Source of the DNA: an uncultured Paracoccaceae bacterium | GTDB lineage: Bacteria; Pseudomonadota; Alphaproteobacteria; Rhodobacterales; Rhodobacteraceae | Reading direction: 5' to 3' | DNA length: 64,000 nt | Assembly: GCA_947500005.1 (NCBI GenBank) | Contig: CANMQJ010000006.1 | Location: forward strand, 1-64,000 | In this document: in pieces, positions 25,335 through 33,780 of the stretch | Numbering within the stretch: position 1 is the stretch's first letter | Layout of the letters: the number at the start of each line of letters is the position of its first letter | Made by a program: the position numbers and the translations under genes | The notes under the pieces: generated by a model | The model's database searches: none | Seen by the model: only the letters and a program-made list of their open reading frames with translations | Told to the model about the DNA's origin: nothing

Positions 25335-26414
25335 ATGGCTAACGCTGAATTTGAAGAGATGATTCGCGAGACGCAGGAGCGCGTGCGCGAATCGCAAACC
25401 CGGATCGAGGGGCTTACCGGCCGGATCGAGGCGGCGCGCGAGAAGATCGGCACGAAAGAGGCCGATATCGATATCGAGAATGCCACGCTGGAGGATGTCC
25501 ACGCCCATACCGAGGTGATGAACGCCAATATCGCGGAACTCATCATGGGGCTGGACGATGTGACGGCCGCGTTCTCGAAGGATTTCGACGAGATGCGGTC
25601 CAGGACGGGCTGGGAGAGTTTCGTGGGCATCTTTGCCCGCGGCAAGGCCGAGTCGATGCGGCAGGAGCGGATCCGCGAGGCCAATATCGACGACAAGTTG
25701 CAGGATCTGATCGCGAAATCGGACGTGATCGTGAAGCTGCTGGAAGGGCAGCTTTCGGTGCTGGAGGAGCAGCGCGAGAAGGTCGAGACGAACCTGACCG
25801 CCACGCTGGACGACCGAGAGCTTACCGTGAAGGAGCTGGAAGAGGTGCGCGCCGAGATCGTGGCGATGGACCCCGAGATCATCTCGCTGGAAAACAAGAT
25901 CGCGGTGGAGCAGGACGCAGCCGCGCGCACGCAGCTGGAAACGCAGCTGGCGGATCTGAACAAAACCTATAACGCCAAGGTCCGCGACGAGCAGGTGAAA
26001 CTGGCCAAGAGCCAGACGCTGGAACGCTATATCGAGAAGGGGAAATCCTGGGTCGACTCGTTGCAGAACCAGGCGGCGACGCAGATGGTGCTGATCAACA
26101 AGCTGAAGACGGACACGCAACAGCGCGTTGTGCTGTATGACGCGCTGAGCAAGTCGCTGAAGACCGCACAGCAGCAGGACGTGGCGCACCGGATCAACGA
26201 GATCGGGGTCAAGACCGACCAGGAGGCGCAGACGGCGATGGCCGCGATCGGCACCGCCACCAACCAGAAGATGGCCGACATGCTGGAAGCGCATGAGGAT
26301 CACATGGTCTTTGCCCGCGACGTGCTGGAGAAGAAGGCCAAGGCGGATGAACGCTTTGCCCGCCGCTTTGCCGCCATCGTCGAGAAACACGACAAGAACC
26401 TTTACGGCGGATGA
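25335..26414 (+). CDS. Coiled-coil protein, first gene of the AAA+ operon
   Basis: This 359-aa, highly charged, almost wholly helical protein has no signal peptide or membrane segment. Heptad-rich stretches cover about residues 1-60 (ETQERVRESQTRIEGL onward), 130-240 (LEEQREKVETNL, then IAVEQDAAARTQLETQL) and 245-350. The C-terminal half (TQMVLINKLKTDTQQRVVLY, DALSKSLKTAQQQDVAHRI) faintly recalls TelA-type helical proteins, but I cannot confirm homology. The ATG at 25335 has GGGCGGGG upstream. It overlaps the next gene by 4 bp. A scaffold or substrate-adaptor role for the downstream ATPase is inferred from position only. Confidence 0.85.
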   Translation: MANAEFEEMIRETQERVRESQTRIEGLTGRIEAAREKIGTKEADIDIENATLEDVHAHTEVMNANIAELIMGLDDVTAAFSKDFDEMRSRTGWESFVGIFARGKAESMRQERIREANIDDKLQDLIAKSDVIVKLLEGQLSVLEEQREKVETNLTATLDDRELTVKELEEVRAEIVAMDPEIISLENKIAVEQDAAARTQLETQLADLNKTYNAKVRDEQVKLAKSQTLERYIEKGKSWVDSLQNQAATQMVLINKLKTDTQQRVVLYDALSKSLKTAQQQDVAHRINEIGVKTDQEAQTAMAAIGTATNQKMADMLEAHEDHMVFARDVLEKKAKADERFARRFAAIVEKHDKNLYGG

Positions 26415-27529
26415 CCGAGGCAACCCGCGATCATGTCGGACTGAGCGACCATTTCGCCTCGCGCCGCTACTTCCGCAAGTTCGAGACCATCACCGGCCAC
26501 CTGTTGCGGGTGGCGGCAGCGATGGAGGCCGAGGGCGGGATCGGGCGCGAGGAGGTGCGGATCGTGTCGGGCTATGTCTCGGGCCTGCTTTACACCTTCC
26601 GGGCGCTGAGCATGAAATACCTGCTGGTAGGGCGGGACACGGGGCGGTTCTTCGGCTCGCTCAACATGGACCGGCGCGACAGCGGGTTCCCGGTGGCGGC
26701 GGAATTGCTGACCATGGCGAACGACGCGCAGCAGGCCGCGCGGCACCTGGAGAACATGCCGTCGGAGGCGGAGCTGAAGGACGATATGGTCCGCACCATC
26801 ATCGGCAAGCAGGAGATCCCCACCAAGCTGCAATTCGCGTTGTCGCAACGGCTCTACTATGAGGAATTGCAGCGGGGGCAGCTGTTCTGGGCGCGCAACG
26901 ACCCGGAATGCAAATGGATCGCGACCGAGGGGGAGCGGCGGACCTTCCTGCTGCATTGGGCGGTCTATGACAGCCAGGTGAACCTGCCGGTGATCTACCT
27001 GATGCGGCTGGAGGATACCGGCAAGACCGCGCTGCCCAAGGATCAGCGCCGCTGGCCCGAGGCGCAGGCGCATCTGATGGCGCAATCCCTGGGCGGGCTG
27101 AAGCTCTTGACCATCGCCAAGGGGTTCGACGAGGATTTCGACGACCTGCACCCCAAGCATCTGACGCGCATCCATGTGGGGCCGATGTATTCCTCGGCCT
27201 ATACCGAGCAGTCGGGACCCCTGCGGGCGGTGCTGGAGGATGCGCAATCGCCCGAGGGACAGGATTGGGCGCTGGCCTGGACGGTCGAGGAGATCGAGAG
27301 CGAGGAAGTGCGCGAGGAGCGCGCCGGCTGGTTCTCGACCGTGGAGCGCGAGATCTTTGCGCTGGATCCGTTCGGCGGGCGGGGGGCCGAGACCGGGGCC
27401 ACGCGGATGGCGCGGTCGATCATCCTGCCGCAGCGACCGTTCCAGGTGCTGGCCGAGCGCGACCCGCCCGGTTTCGCCGATGTGCGGAAATACGTGGTCA
27501 GCCCCTCGGGGCAGGTGTTGCGGTACTGA
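26411..27529 (+). CDS. Unknown 372-aa protein of the AAA+ operon
   Basis: A soluble-looking protein that I do not recognise. The N-terminal third is helical with aromatic residues (SRRYFRKFETITGHLLRVAA, then VSGYVSGLLYTFRALSMKYL). The rest is mixed, with LFWARNDPECKWIATEGERR and HLTRIHVGPMYSSAYTEQSG. There is no signal peptide, nucleotide-binding loop or obvious catalytic motif. It starts inside the stop of the coiled-coil gene (ATGA) and is followed 15 bp later by the AAA+ gene. This tight packing suggests its product works in a complex with both. Confidence 0.85.
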   Translation: MTEATRDHVGLSDHFASRRYFRKFETITGHLLRVAAAMEAEGGIGREEVRIVSGYVSGLLYTFRALSMKYLLVGRDTGRFFGSLNMDRRDSGFPVAAELLTMANDAQQAARHLENMPSEAELKDDMVRTIIGKQEIPTKLQFALSQRLYYEELQRGQLFWARNDPECKWIATEGERRTFLLHWAVYDSQVNLPVIYLMRLEDTGKTALPKDQRRWPEAQAHLMAQSLGGLKLLTIAKGFDEDFDDLHPKHLTRIHVGPMYSSAYTEQSGPLRAVLEDAQSPEGQDWALAWTVEEIESEEVREERAGWFSTVEREIFALDPFGGRGAETGATRMARSIILPQRPFQVLAERDPPGFADVRKYVVSPSGQVLRY

Positions 27530-27544
27530 GAGGAAGGGACAGCG

Positions 27545-29476
27545 ATGAGCTTGACCGGCGATCAGATGGAGCTGCGCGAGGAGGAGATCCGCGCGCATTA
27601 CGCGGCCGCCTCGGCCATGCTGGAGGGATTCGACCACACGCCGCGCATCGCCAAGGGCGGTGCCGCGCCGAAGAAGGAGCGCAGCGCGGGGCTGGGCACG
27701 CGGCGGCGGTTCCGGGCGACGACGCCGGGGCTGGTCACGCGCTCCACCGCGCGGCCCGAAGGTGTGCATCTGATCGACCGGGTGGAGGGGGCGGAGGACG
27801 ATCCGCTGACCTCTCCCCTGCAGGCCACGGTGTTGCACGCGCTGCGCCGGGCGCTGGCCATCGCGCTGGCGATGGGAGAGGTCTATTCCGAGGTGTCGGG
27901 GCTTTCGGACCTGAAACGCGCGAACCTGGCCGGCAGCCTGCCCGCCGACCGCAAGGGCGAGTTCACCGAGTTGCTGACGGCTGAGGCGCTGGTCGCCAGC
28001 CATGTCTGGGCCAATGCGGCCGCGTTCCTGCTGGCCCCGCATCTGGGCGAAACCCAGGTGGAGGTCGGTGAGGCCGAAGAGCTTTTGACCGACAACGCGC
28101 AGCTGACCCTGCATGGCCTGATGTGGGAACTGGACCAGCGGCTGGCGCAGCATGGCAGCGATGACGCGCATCTGGCGGCGACCATCGCCGCGCAGGCCGA
28201 GCAGGTGATGGAGAAGACCGCGCTGCGCGCGCAATCGGCACCCCGGCTGGTGCCCTTTACCGGTGCTTCGTGGCGGGTGGAGGCGGATGATCTGACCATC
28301 CGGGGGTTCGAGCCTGCGCTCAAGACCCGCTCCACCCGGCTGACCATGGCGTTCAAGACGCCCGAGCAGGTGGTGGGCAACCATATCGCCAAGTACCAGG
28401 CGCTCAGGCTCGCCAAGATGCTGATGGCCTATGATTTCGACCGGCGGCTGAACCCCTTTGCCGAGCTGGGCGGGTTCATCTTTACCTTCATGGGGGATGG
28501 CGCGCCGGGAACGGGCAAGACGACGCTGATCCAGATGATGGCCGGGCTGATCGACGGGTACTGCCGCAACGCGGGCTATCCCTTCCGCTATCAGAATTTC
28601 GGGATCGACAATATCGACAGCTACCAGGGCAAGTCGGGGCAGAACGCCAAGGCTTTTGTCCAGAACGTGCTGGACCCGGGGGTGATCGGCTTCGGCACGA
28701 TCGACGATATCGACCAGATCGCGGGCCGACGCGGCGACCGGCAGTCGAGCGCAGGTCAGCAGGAGGTGACGGCGGTCTTCATGGAGGCGTTTGCGGGCGC
28801 CAATACGGTGGTGCGGGGGAACTGCACCTTCGGCATGTTCTCGAACTTTCCCGAGAACGTGGATGACGCCCTGCGCCAGCGGGCGGGCGCGCGGTTCCTG
28901 GTGGACGGGCCGCAGACGCGGGAGGATTACATCGACATCCTGGCGCTGCTGCTGGGCAAGGGGCACGACATCCCGCTGGGCAAGCATGACCTCTATGCCG
29001 CGCAGCAGATCCAGCGCGCGGTGGCGGCGAGTTTCGAGTCGCATGGGCGGCCCAAGGAGGAGGGGTTGCTGCGCGTCTGGGAGAGGGTCGAGGCGCAGCA
29101 CGGAAAGCTGGATACGATCGCCAAGCTGGGCACCTATCTGAAGGCCATCCAGCAGGCCGACCCGCGCTTTACCGGCCGGGCGATCAAGAACATCACCGAC
29201 GCGGTCAAGGTCCGCGCGATGGATTTCGAACTGCCCGACGAATGGATGGAGGAGCCGGACCTGTTCCTGTTCCGCGATTACGACACCAAATCGGCCATGA
29301 TCGCCGAGCTGCGCAGGCCCATCACGGTGGAGATGGTGATCCAGGAGATCAACCGCTACGCCGATTCCGAGTTCCGCTATGCCGACAAGTCGGACGAGGT
29401 GGCCATCGAGGAGATGGTGCGGGAATTCGGGCGTCAGGAAGAGGCGAAACGGCGCTATCTAGAGGGGAAGGGGTGA
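27545..29476 (+). CDS. AAA+ ATPase, core of a seven-gene membrane-linked operon
   Basis: This 643-aa protein has an N-terminal ~300-residue region without known motifs, beginning with a basic disordered stretch (residues 35-70). The AAA+ module has Walker A GAPGTGKT at 319-326, Walker B-like GFGTIDDID at 382-390, sensor-1 Asn434 in MFSN, and an arginine-finger region ALRQRAGARF (442-451). It ends with a helical lid (FTGRAIKNITDAVK). The second Walker B acid is Asp rather than the usual Glu. GTGTREL-type C-terminal targeting is absent. The GTGA overlap with the next gene implies coupling. Classical-clade, ring-forming remodelling activity is inferred. Confidence 0.9.
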   Translation: MSLTGDQMELREEEIRAHYAAASAMLEGFDHTPRIAKGGAAPKKERSAGLGTRRRFRATTPGLVTRSTARPEGVHLIDRVEGAEDDPLTSPLQATVLHALRRALAIALAMGEVYSEVSGLSDLKRANLAGSLPADRKGEFTELLTAEALVASHVWANAAAFLLAPHLGETQVEVGEAEELLTDNAQLTLHGLMWELDQRLAQHGSDDAHLAATIAAQAEQVMEKTALRAQSAPRLVPFTGASWRVEADDLTIRGFEPALKTRSTRLTMAFKTPEQVVGNHIAKYQALRLAKMLMAYDFDRRLNPFAELGGFIFTFMGDGAPGTGKTTLIQMMAGLIDGYCRNAGYPFRYQNFGIDNIDSYQGKSGQNAKAFVQNVLDPGVIGFGTIDDIDQIAGRRGDRQSSAGQQEVTAVFMEAFAGANTVVRGNCTFGMFSNFPENVDDALRQRAGARFLVDGPQTREDYIDILALLLGKGHDIPLGKHDLYAAQQIQRAVAASFESHGRPKEEGLLRVWERVEAQHGKLDTIAKLGTYLKAIQQADPRFTGRAIKNITDAVKVRAMDFELPDEWMEEPDLFLFRDYDTKSAMIAELRRPITVEMVIQEINRYADSEFRYADKSDEVAIEEMVREFGRQEEAKRRYLEGKG

Positions 29477-29754
29477 ATCCTTACGTTTTTCTTGTCATCA
29501 GTCTCCCACTGGGCGCGCTCATTCCACCCGTTCTGTACCGGGTGGTTGCTCCGGGGAGGCGAAGCTGGTTGACGCATTCGCTCATGAGCCTTGCGATCCT
29601 GTTTCTGTTGCTTGCGGTCTTGCTCGGGACGTTCGGGATAGACGGCACGGATCCGAACGCGTCGGTTCTGTTTCAAACCGCGCGCTTCGCCGGTGCTCCA
29701 TCGGGAATGCTTTTTTTCGCTATTTTACAGCAAGAGGGCCGAAAAAAACGATGA
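29473..29754 (+). CDS. Small two-helix membrane protein of the AAA+ operon
   Basis: The 93-aa product begins at GTG 29473, inside the stop of the ATPase gene and behind GAGGGGAAGG. It has hydrophobic segments at about residues 4-24 (YVFLVISLPLGALIPPVLYR) and 35-55 (HSLMSLAILFLLLAVLLGTF), and a basic tail EGRKKR. The base composition is noticeably more AT-rich than its neighbours (runs such as ttttttt and ttttac), suggesting a different history or relaxed constraint. Its stop overlaps the next ATG (ATGA). No family is recognised. Confidence 0.75.
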   Translation: MNPYVFLVISLPLGALIPPVLYRVVAPGRRSWLTHSLMSLAILFLLLAVLLGTFGIDGTDPNASVLFQTARFAGAPSGMLFFAILQQEGRKKR

Positions 29755-31097
29755 AACGCCTCATCGAAAAGGGTCTGATGTTCGGCAACCTGGTCCATGT
29801 CGCCTCGCCCGCGCTGGTGGGGCGGTATAACCGGGCGCTGGCGCAGCTGACCGGGCGGCGGACGGGGCTGGAGGATTTCCATGTCGATATCTCGGGCTTC
29901 TCGCCCGAGGTGGCCGAGGAATTGGGCGACAGGCTCTACCTAAACCCGGCGGGGGTGAACCGGCAGTTCATCCTGCTGACGCCCGAGCAGAAGCGCGCGC
30001 CGCTGCTGGATGCGAAATTCTCGACGACGCGCGAGATATTGCGGAGCTTCATCGAGGCCAATTCGGCGCAGCTTTTCGCGCTGACGGCCACGGATGCGGT
30101 GGCGGGGGAGCTTGTGAACTCGGTCCTGCGGCTGAGCGCGCCGCGCGACCTGTTCCACCTCAAGCGGATCGAGATCGAGGCGGACACGACGGGCGGCACG
30201 CTGCGCAAGGCCGACGAGCTGGCCGCGATGGTCGAGCGGTTCAAGAGCGAGGAGGATGCCTGGTTCGACGACGTGCTGATCGCGCGGATGATCGGCACGG
30301 CGAAACAGACGGGTGACGTGACGCGCAACCCGGTGCACCTGTCGCAGACGGGCTATGAGCAGGGCAATTTCTGGACGGCACATTTCGGGGGGCTGTACCT
30401 GTTTCCGGGGACGGATGTGTCGGGCGTGATCTGCGCGGGTGAGAAACCGAGCGAGGAATTTCCGGTGGACCGGGTGCTGACGCTGGACCAGCGCAACGCC
30501 ATCGCGCGCTTCCTGGAGGAGAACGGGCTGGTCGAGCCCATCGTCAAGGCGCGCGGCATCGACGCGGCGGCGATCTTGCAGCAGAAGATGGATTTCATCG
30601 CCATCGACACGGCGGCGGGCTCGGGCCGCGATCTGAGCGGGCTCGACCGGACGGATATGCGGCGGCTGGCGCGTCAATATGCGAGCGAGCTACCCGAGGA
30701 ATATCACGGGCTGAACCGGCTGCTGCTGTGGAGCACCGGGGCGGGGGAGTGGCCGCGGATCGGATCCGAGCATCCGGCCTATTTTTATGCGCTGCGGGCC
30801 GCCGACACGGCGGACCGGGACCTGGTGAACATGCTGCTGGCCGAGCTGGCGCCGCTGGATGCACGGCAGCTTTTCATCTGTCACAAGGAGCTGTTCTATC
30901 GTCTCTATGCCTCCTGGCCCGAGGGCAAGAAGGCGTGGATCGCCGAGTTCCTTGCGCGCGAATACCAAGTGGACAAGGCGGGCGCGCGGGCGGCCCTGTT
31001 CGGGCATGAGCCCGACATGAGCGGCGAGGTGCCGCCGGTGCGCGAGGACCTGGTCGCGCGGGTCGGGCCCTGGGGCGCGGTGAGGGGGCGCAGATGA
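29751..31097 (+). CDS. Unknown 448-aa protein of the AAA+ operon
   Basis: A soluble-looking, mixed alpha/beta protein with no recognised domain and no signal peptide. Notable stretches are MKRLIEKGLMFGNLVHVASP, YNRALAQLTGRRTGLEDFHV, HFGGLYLFPGTDVSGVICAG and AIDTAAGSGRDLSGLDRTDM. The C-terminal part is helical (LARQYASELPEEYHGLNRLL, then ELFYRLYASWPEGKKAWIAE). ATGA overlaps link it to the genes on both sides. Conservation of gene order with the ATPase in relatives would be the first clue to function. Confidence 0.83.
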   Translation: MKRLIEKGLMFGNLVHVASPALVGRYNRALAQLTGRRTGLEDFHVDISGFSPEVAEELGDRLYLNPAGVNRQFILLTPEQKRAPLLDAKFSTTREILRSFIEANSAQLFALTATDAVAGELVNSVLRLSAPRDLFHLKRIEIEADTTGGTLRKADELAAMVERFKSEEDAWFDDVLIARMIGTAKQTGDVTRNPVHLSQTGYEQGNFWTAHFGGLYLFPGTDVSGVICAGEKPSEEFPVDRVLTLDQRNAIARFLEENGLVEPIVKARGIDAAAILQQKMDFIAIDTAAGSGRDLSGLDRTDMRRLARQYASELPEEYHGLNRLLLWSTGAGEWPRIGSEHPAYFYALRAADTADRDLVNMLLAELAPLDARQLFICHKELFYRLYASWPEGKKAWIAEFLAREYQVDKAGARAALFGHEPDMSGEVPPVREDLVARVGPWGAVRGRR

Positions 31098-31360
31098 TTG
31101 TCGCGTTTCGCTTCCTGCTGCCGCTCTTGCTGGTTCTGACGGTGATCTACCTGATCCTGTCCTGGCGCTCGCGCGCGATGCGGCGCGACAAGCTTGAAAC
31201 GAAATGGGCGGAAAAGGGTTTGCAGGGCGACCGCGAGGCATTTGTGCAGCGCGGGCTGAGGCGCTATGACCGGTCGATCCGCAAGAAACTGTTGCTTGGG
31301 GTCTACATCGTCCCCCTTGGCCTGATCGTCCTGCTGATCTACGTCACGAACTACATGTGA
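31094..31360 (+). CDS. Small two-helix membrane protein, 88 aa
   Basis: An N-terminal membrane helix (FRFLLPLLLVLTVIYLILSW, residues 5-24) is followed by a ~40-residue basic cytosolic or periplasmic segment (RSRAMRRDKLETKWAEKGLQ) and a second helix (LLLGVYIVPLGLIVLLIYVT, 66-85). Helix-linker-helix topology with a charged linker could anchor soluble operon partners to the membrane (inference). It starts inside the stop of the 448-aa gene. Confidence 0.75.
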   Translation: MIVAFRFLLPLLLVLTVIYLILSWRSRAMRRDKLETKWAEKGLQGDREAFVQRGLRRYDRSIRKKLLLGVYIVPLGLIVLLIYVTNYM

Positions 31361-31371
31361 GGAGCCGCGAG

Positions 31372-32013
31372 ATGCGCTATGTGAAATGGGCCGTGATCAT
31401 CCTGTTCTGGGGCTTCATCGCCGCCGTGCTGCATTACACGCTGCCGCAGCATGATGTGGTGAGGATCACCGACACCTACGAACGGCGCGTCGATCCGGGC
31501 GAGAACTCGATCTTCTGGGCGCAGCAGGATGTGGGGGCGGATGCCACCGTGGCCAATCGTGACGTGTTCTTCATCCAGACGCGCAAGGCCAACGGCAAGG
31601 TGATGGTCTATCGCAACGAGGATACCGGGTGGAGCTGGCCGCCCTATTTCAAGGTCCATTCCTCGAACCTCCAGGCCGAGGCGGCGGATCTGAAATCCAC
31701 CGCCGAGAATCCGCGCTGGGCGGTGATCCGGCACTATGGCTGGCGCAACGAGTTCATCTCGATCTTTCCCAACGCGGTGAAGGTCTGGCAGGTCGAAGAC
31801 CCGGCGGTGCGGATCATCAACTGGTTCAACATCGTCTTCCTGGTGCTCTTCGCCGCGCTGGTCTGGGCGATCTGGGTGCGCTGGCGGCGCTTCCGCGAGC
31901 GGCGGATCGACCCGATGCTGGAGAATGTCGAGGACGGGTTCCATGCCGCGGGCGACGCGCTGCAGGAGCGGCGCGGCCGGTTCCGCCGCTGGCGCGACAG
32001 CTGGCGGTCTTGA
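31372..32013 (+). CDS. DUF1523 family membrane protein
   Basis: The 213-aa protein matches DUF1523, a family concentrated in Rhodobacterales. It has an N-terminal helix (YVKWAVIILFWGFIAAVLHY), the HDVVRITDTYERRVDPGEN segment, NRDVFFIQT, VMVYRNEDTGWSWPPYFKV, then VIRHYGWRNEFISIFPNAV, and a second helix around 165-185 followed by a basic tail. The central domain is probably periplasmic. The ATG at 31372 is preferred (GGAG 8 nt upstream) over GTG 31357, which overlaps the previous stop. It is the last gene of the seven-gene operon. Function is unknown. Confidence 0.88.
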   Translation: MRYVKWAVIILFWGFIAAVLHYTLPQHDVVRITDTYERRVDPGENSIFWAQQDVGADATVANRDVFFIQTRKANGKVMVYRNEDTGWSWPPYFKVHSSNLQAEAADLKSTAENPRWAVIRHYGWRNEFISIFPNAVKVWQVEDPAVRIINWFNIVFLVLFAALVWAIWVRWRRFRERRIDPMLENVEDGFHAAGDALQERRGRFRRWRDSWRS

Positions 32014-32058
32014 AGGCGGTAGGCGAAGCACGCAACCGTCACCAGCCGCCCGCCGGGA

Positions 32059-33636
32059 TCAATCCGCGAACAGGTGCTCGGTCTGCATGATGCGCAGGGC
32101 CTGGTCCTCGGGGATCGACAGGAAGTCGGCCACCTTGGGGGCATTGGTCTCGGGCGGTTCGGATTCGTGAACGCGGTGGTAGCGGGGGAAGCCCGCGTCG
32201 CGGATCAGGTCGGCCTCATGCGTGAGATCGTTGCGGATGGTGGGCAGGAGGCGTTCCAGCGTGGCGCGCGGCGTGCGTTCGCCGGCAAGCCCCACGCGGT
32301 GGGCGTGGCCGATCAGGTAGTCGTCCGAGAACTGGCATTCGATTTCCAGCATCCGGGTCACGGACCGGTCGGAAAAGAAATCGTGCATCAGGTCGAGATT
32401 CGAGGAGTCCATGCAGATGATCAACCTGTCGGTCTCGTAGTATTCGAAGAGCATGCGCATCAGGGCGCGGCGGTGGCGGGTGCGCTTTTCCAGCGTCGCC
32501 TGGATGCCGCCGAGATCGGGGAGCGTCGTGCCCTCCTCGTTGAAGAGATACTCGATGGCGGGCACGTTGAGGACCTGCCGGACCTGTTCCAGGAAGCGCT
32601 TGGCGACGTGCCATTTCTTGCAGACCACGATCATCAGCTCGCGTTCGCGGCCCAGCGTGCTTTCGGTCTCCCAGAAGCGCATGGCGAAGCGGCGCCCGAT
32701 CCGGCCGCGCCCGGTGAGGAACTTGAAGAGGCTGCGCCCCTCGTTCGAGATCAGGAAATCGACGTCATGCGCGGCATAGAGTCGGCCGAGCCGGGCCTTG
32801 AGCTCTTTCGCCTCGGGGCTGATCTTGCGCGCGAAAAGGAAATCCTGGCTGAGCAGCAGGTCGTAATGGTCGTTGTAGAAGGTGACCGGCATCCCGTAAT
32901 CGGAAAACATCAGGAAGGTCAGGGTGCGCGGGTCGATCTCGGCCTCGGGGATGAGGTGGCGCACGAGGGTCTGGAAAAACGTCTCGTCCGGGATCCATGT
33001 CATCCGGAAGAAGCGCATCACGTCGCGGCGCTTGCGGGTGAAATCCAGGATCGCCTCGATCGTGCGGCGGCGCAGGCACCACCACTGGCTGCCGATCATC
33101 ACCTGAATGTCGGCCGGGATCTGGCGCGTCAGGCCCAGTTTCTTCTGCGTGTTGTACATCGCGTAGAACCGGCGCTTTTGCGTGCGTTCGTTGAACCAGT
33201 GGCGGTAGATCAGACGCTCTTCCTTCCAGCCGGTCTTGATCCAGTCGCTTTCGAAGTAATCGAAGCTTTCGATGAAATCGAAATCGTTCTCGTCGAGGAA
33301 GCGGTGGGCGTATTCCGCGGTCTTGATCGCCATGCAATCGCCCGAGAGCATGTAGAAATGCGTGGCACGGGGAAACTGCTGCACCGCTGCCTCGATGGCG
33401 TAGAGCGTGGCCTGGACCAGCGACCACTCGCCCCAGCCGCAGCGGACGCGCTTGCGGGCGAAGGTGACGTTGGGATTGTCGGACAGCGCCCCGCGTATCT
33501 GGTCGAAGGCGGCCCGGTCGGCACTCGCATCGAAATGGATCGACATGTAGTCGCCCGCTGCGGTCAACCGCTCGGCCTGCATCACGACGGCGTCGGGATC
33601 CTTGTGACACAGCAGGATGTAGGCAATCTTTGCCAT
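32059..33636 (-). CDS. GT14-like (core-2/I-branching) glycosyltransferase with C-terminal extension
   Basis: The first ~270 residues of this 525-aa protein resemble the core-2/I-branching beta-1,6-N-acetylglucosaminyltransferase family (GT14): AKIAYILLCHKDPDAVVMQA, YMSIHFDASADRAAF, RCGWGEWSLVQATLYAIEAA, THFYMLSGDCMAIKTAEY and WWCLRRRTIEAILDF, followed by WIPDETFFQTLV. The remaining ~230 residues are a separate conserved extension (the DUF5927/5928 type annotated in Rhodobacteraceae, from memory) with LMIVVCKKWHVAKRF and RLIICMDSSNLDLMHDF. It is divergent from a sulfotransferase gene, so a shared glycan is likely. Confidence 0.85.
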   Translation of the reverse strand: MAKIAYILLCHKDPDAVVMQAERLTAAGDYMSIHFDASADRAAFDQIRGALSDNPNVTFARKRVRCGWGEWSLVQATLYAIEAAVQQFPRATHFYMLSGDCMAIKTAEYAHRFLDENDFDFIESFDYFESDWIKTGWKEERLIYRHWFNERTQKRRFYAMYNTQKKLGLTRQIPADIQVMIGSQWWCLRRRTIEAILDFTRKRRDVMRFFRMTWIPDETFFQTLVRHLIPEAEIDPRTLTFLMFSDYGMPVTFYNDHYDLLLSQDFLFARKISPEAKELKARLGRLYAAHDVDFLISNEGRSLFKFLTGRGRIGRRFAMRFWETESTLGRERELMIVVCKKWHVAKRFLEQVRQVLNVPAIEYLFNEEGTTLPDLGGIQATLEKRTRHRRALMRMLFEYYETDRLIICMDSSNLDLMHDFFSDRSVTRMLEIECQFSDDYLIGHAHRVGLAGERTPRATLERLLPTIRNDLTHEADLIRDAGFPRYHRVHESEPPETNAPKVADFLSIPEDQALRIMQTEHLFAD

Positions 33637-33780
33637 GTTCGAACGATGCGCCCTTGCTTCTGCTCTTTGTTTGCTCTGTTAAAGGTGAAGAGCGATTGAA
33701 TAAACAGAGTTTCTTTGCTTCTGTGTGGCCGCAGGCCTGTCGCCCAGCGTAAGGCGAAAGGGGAAAAGGAGGCAAGGCAG

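Noticed and set aside
26402..29101. A ~900-codon open frame on the minus strand across the AAA+ operon
   Set aside because: Same composition artefact. The plus strand carries an unmistakable AAA+ ATPase in this interval.
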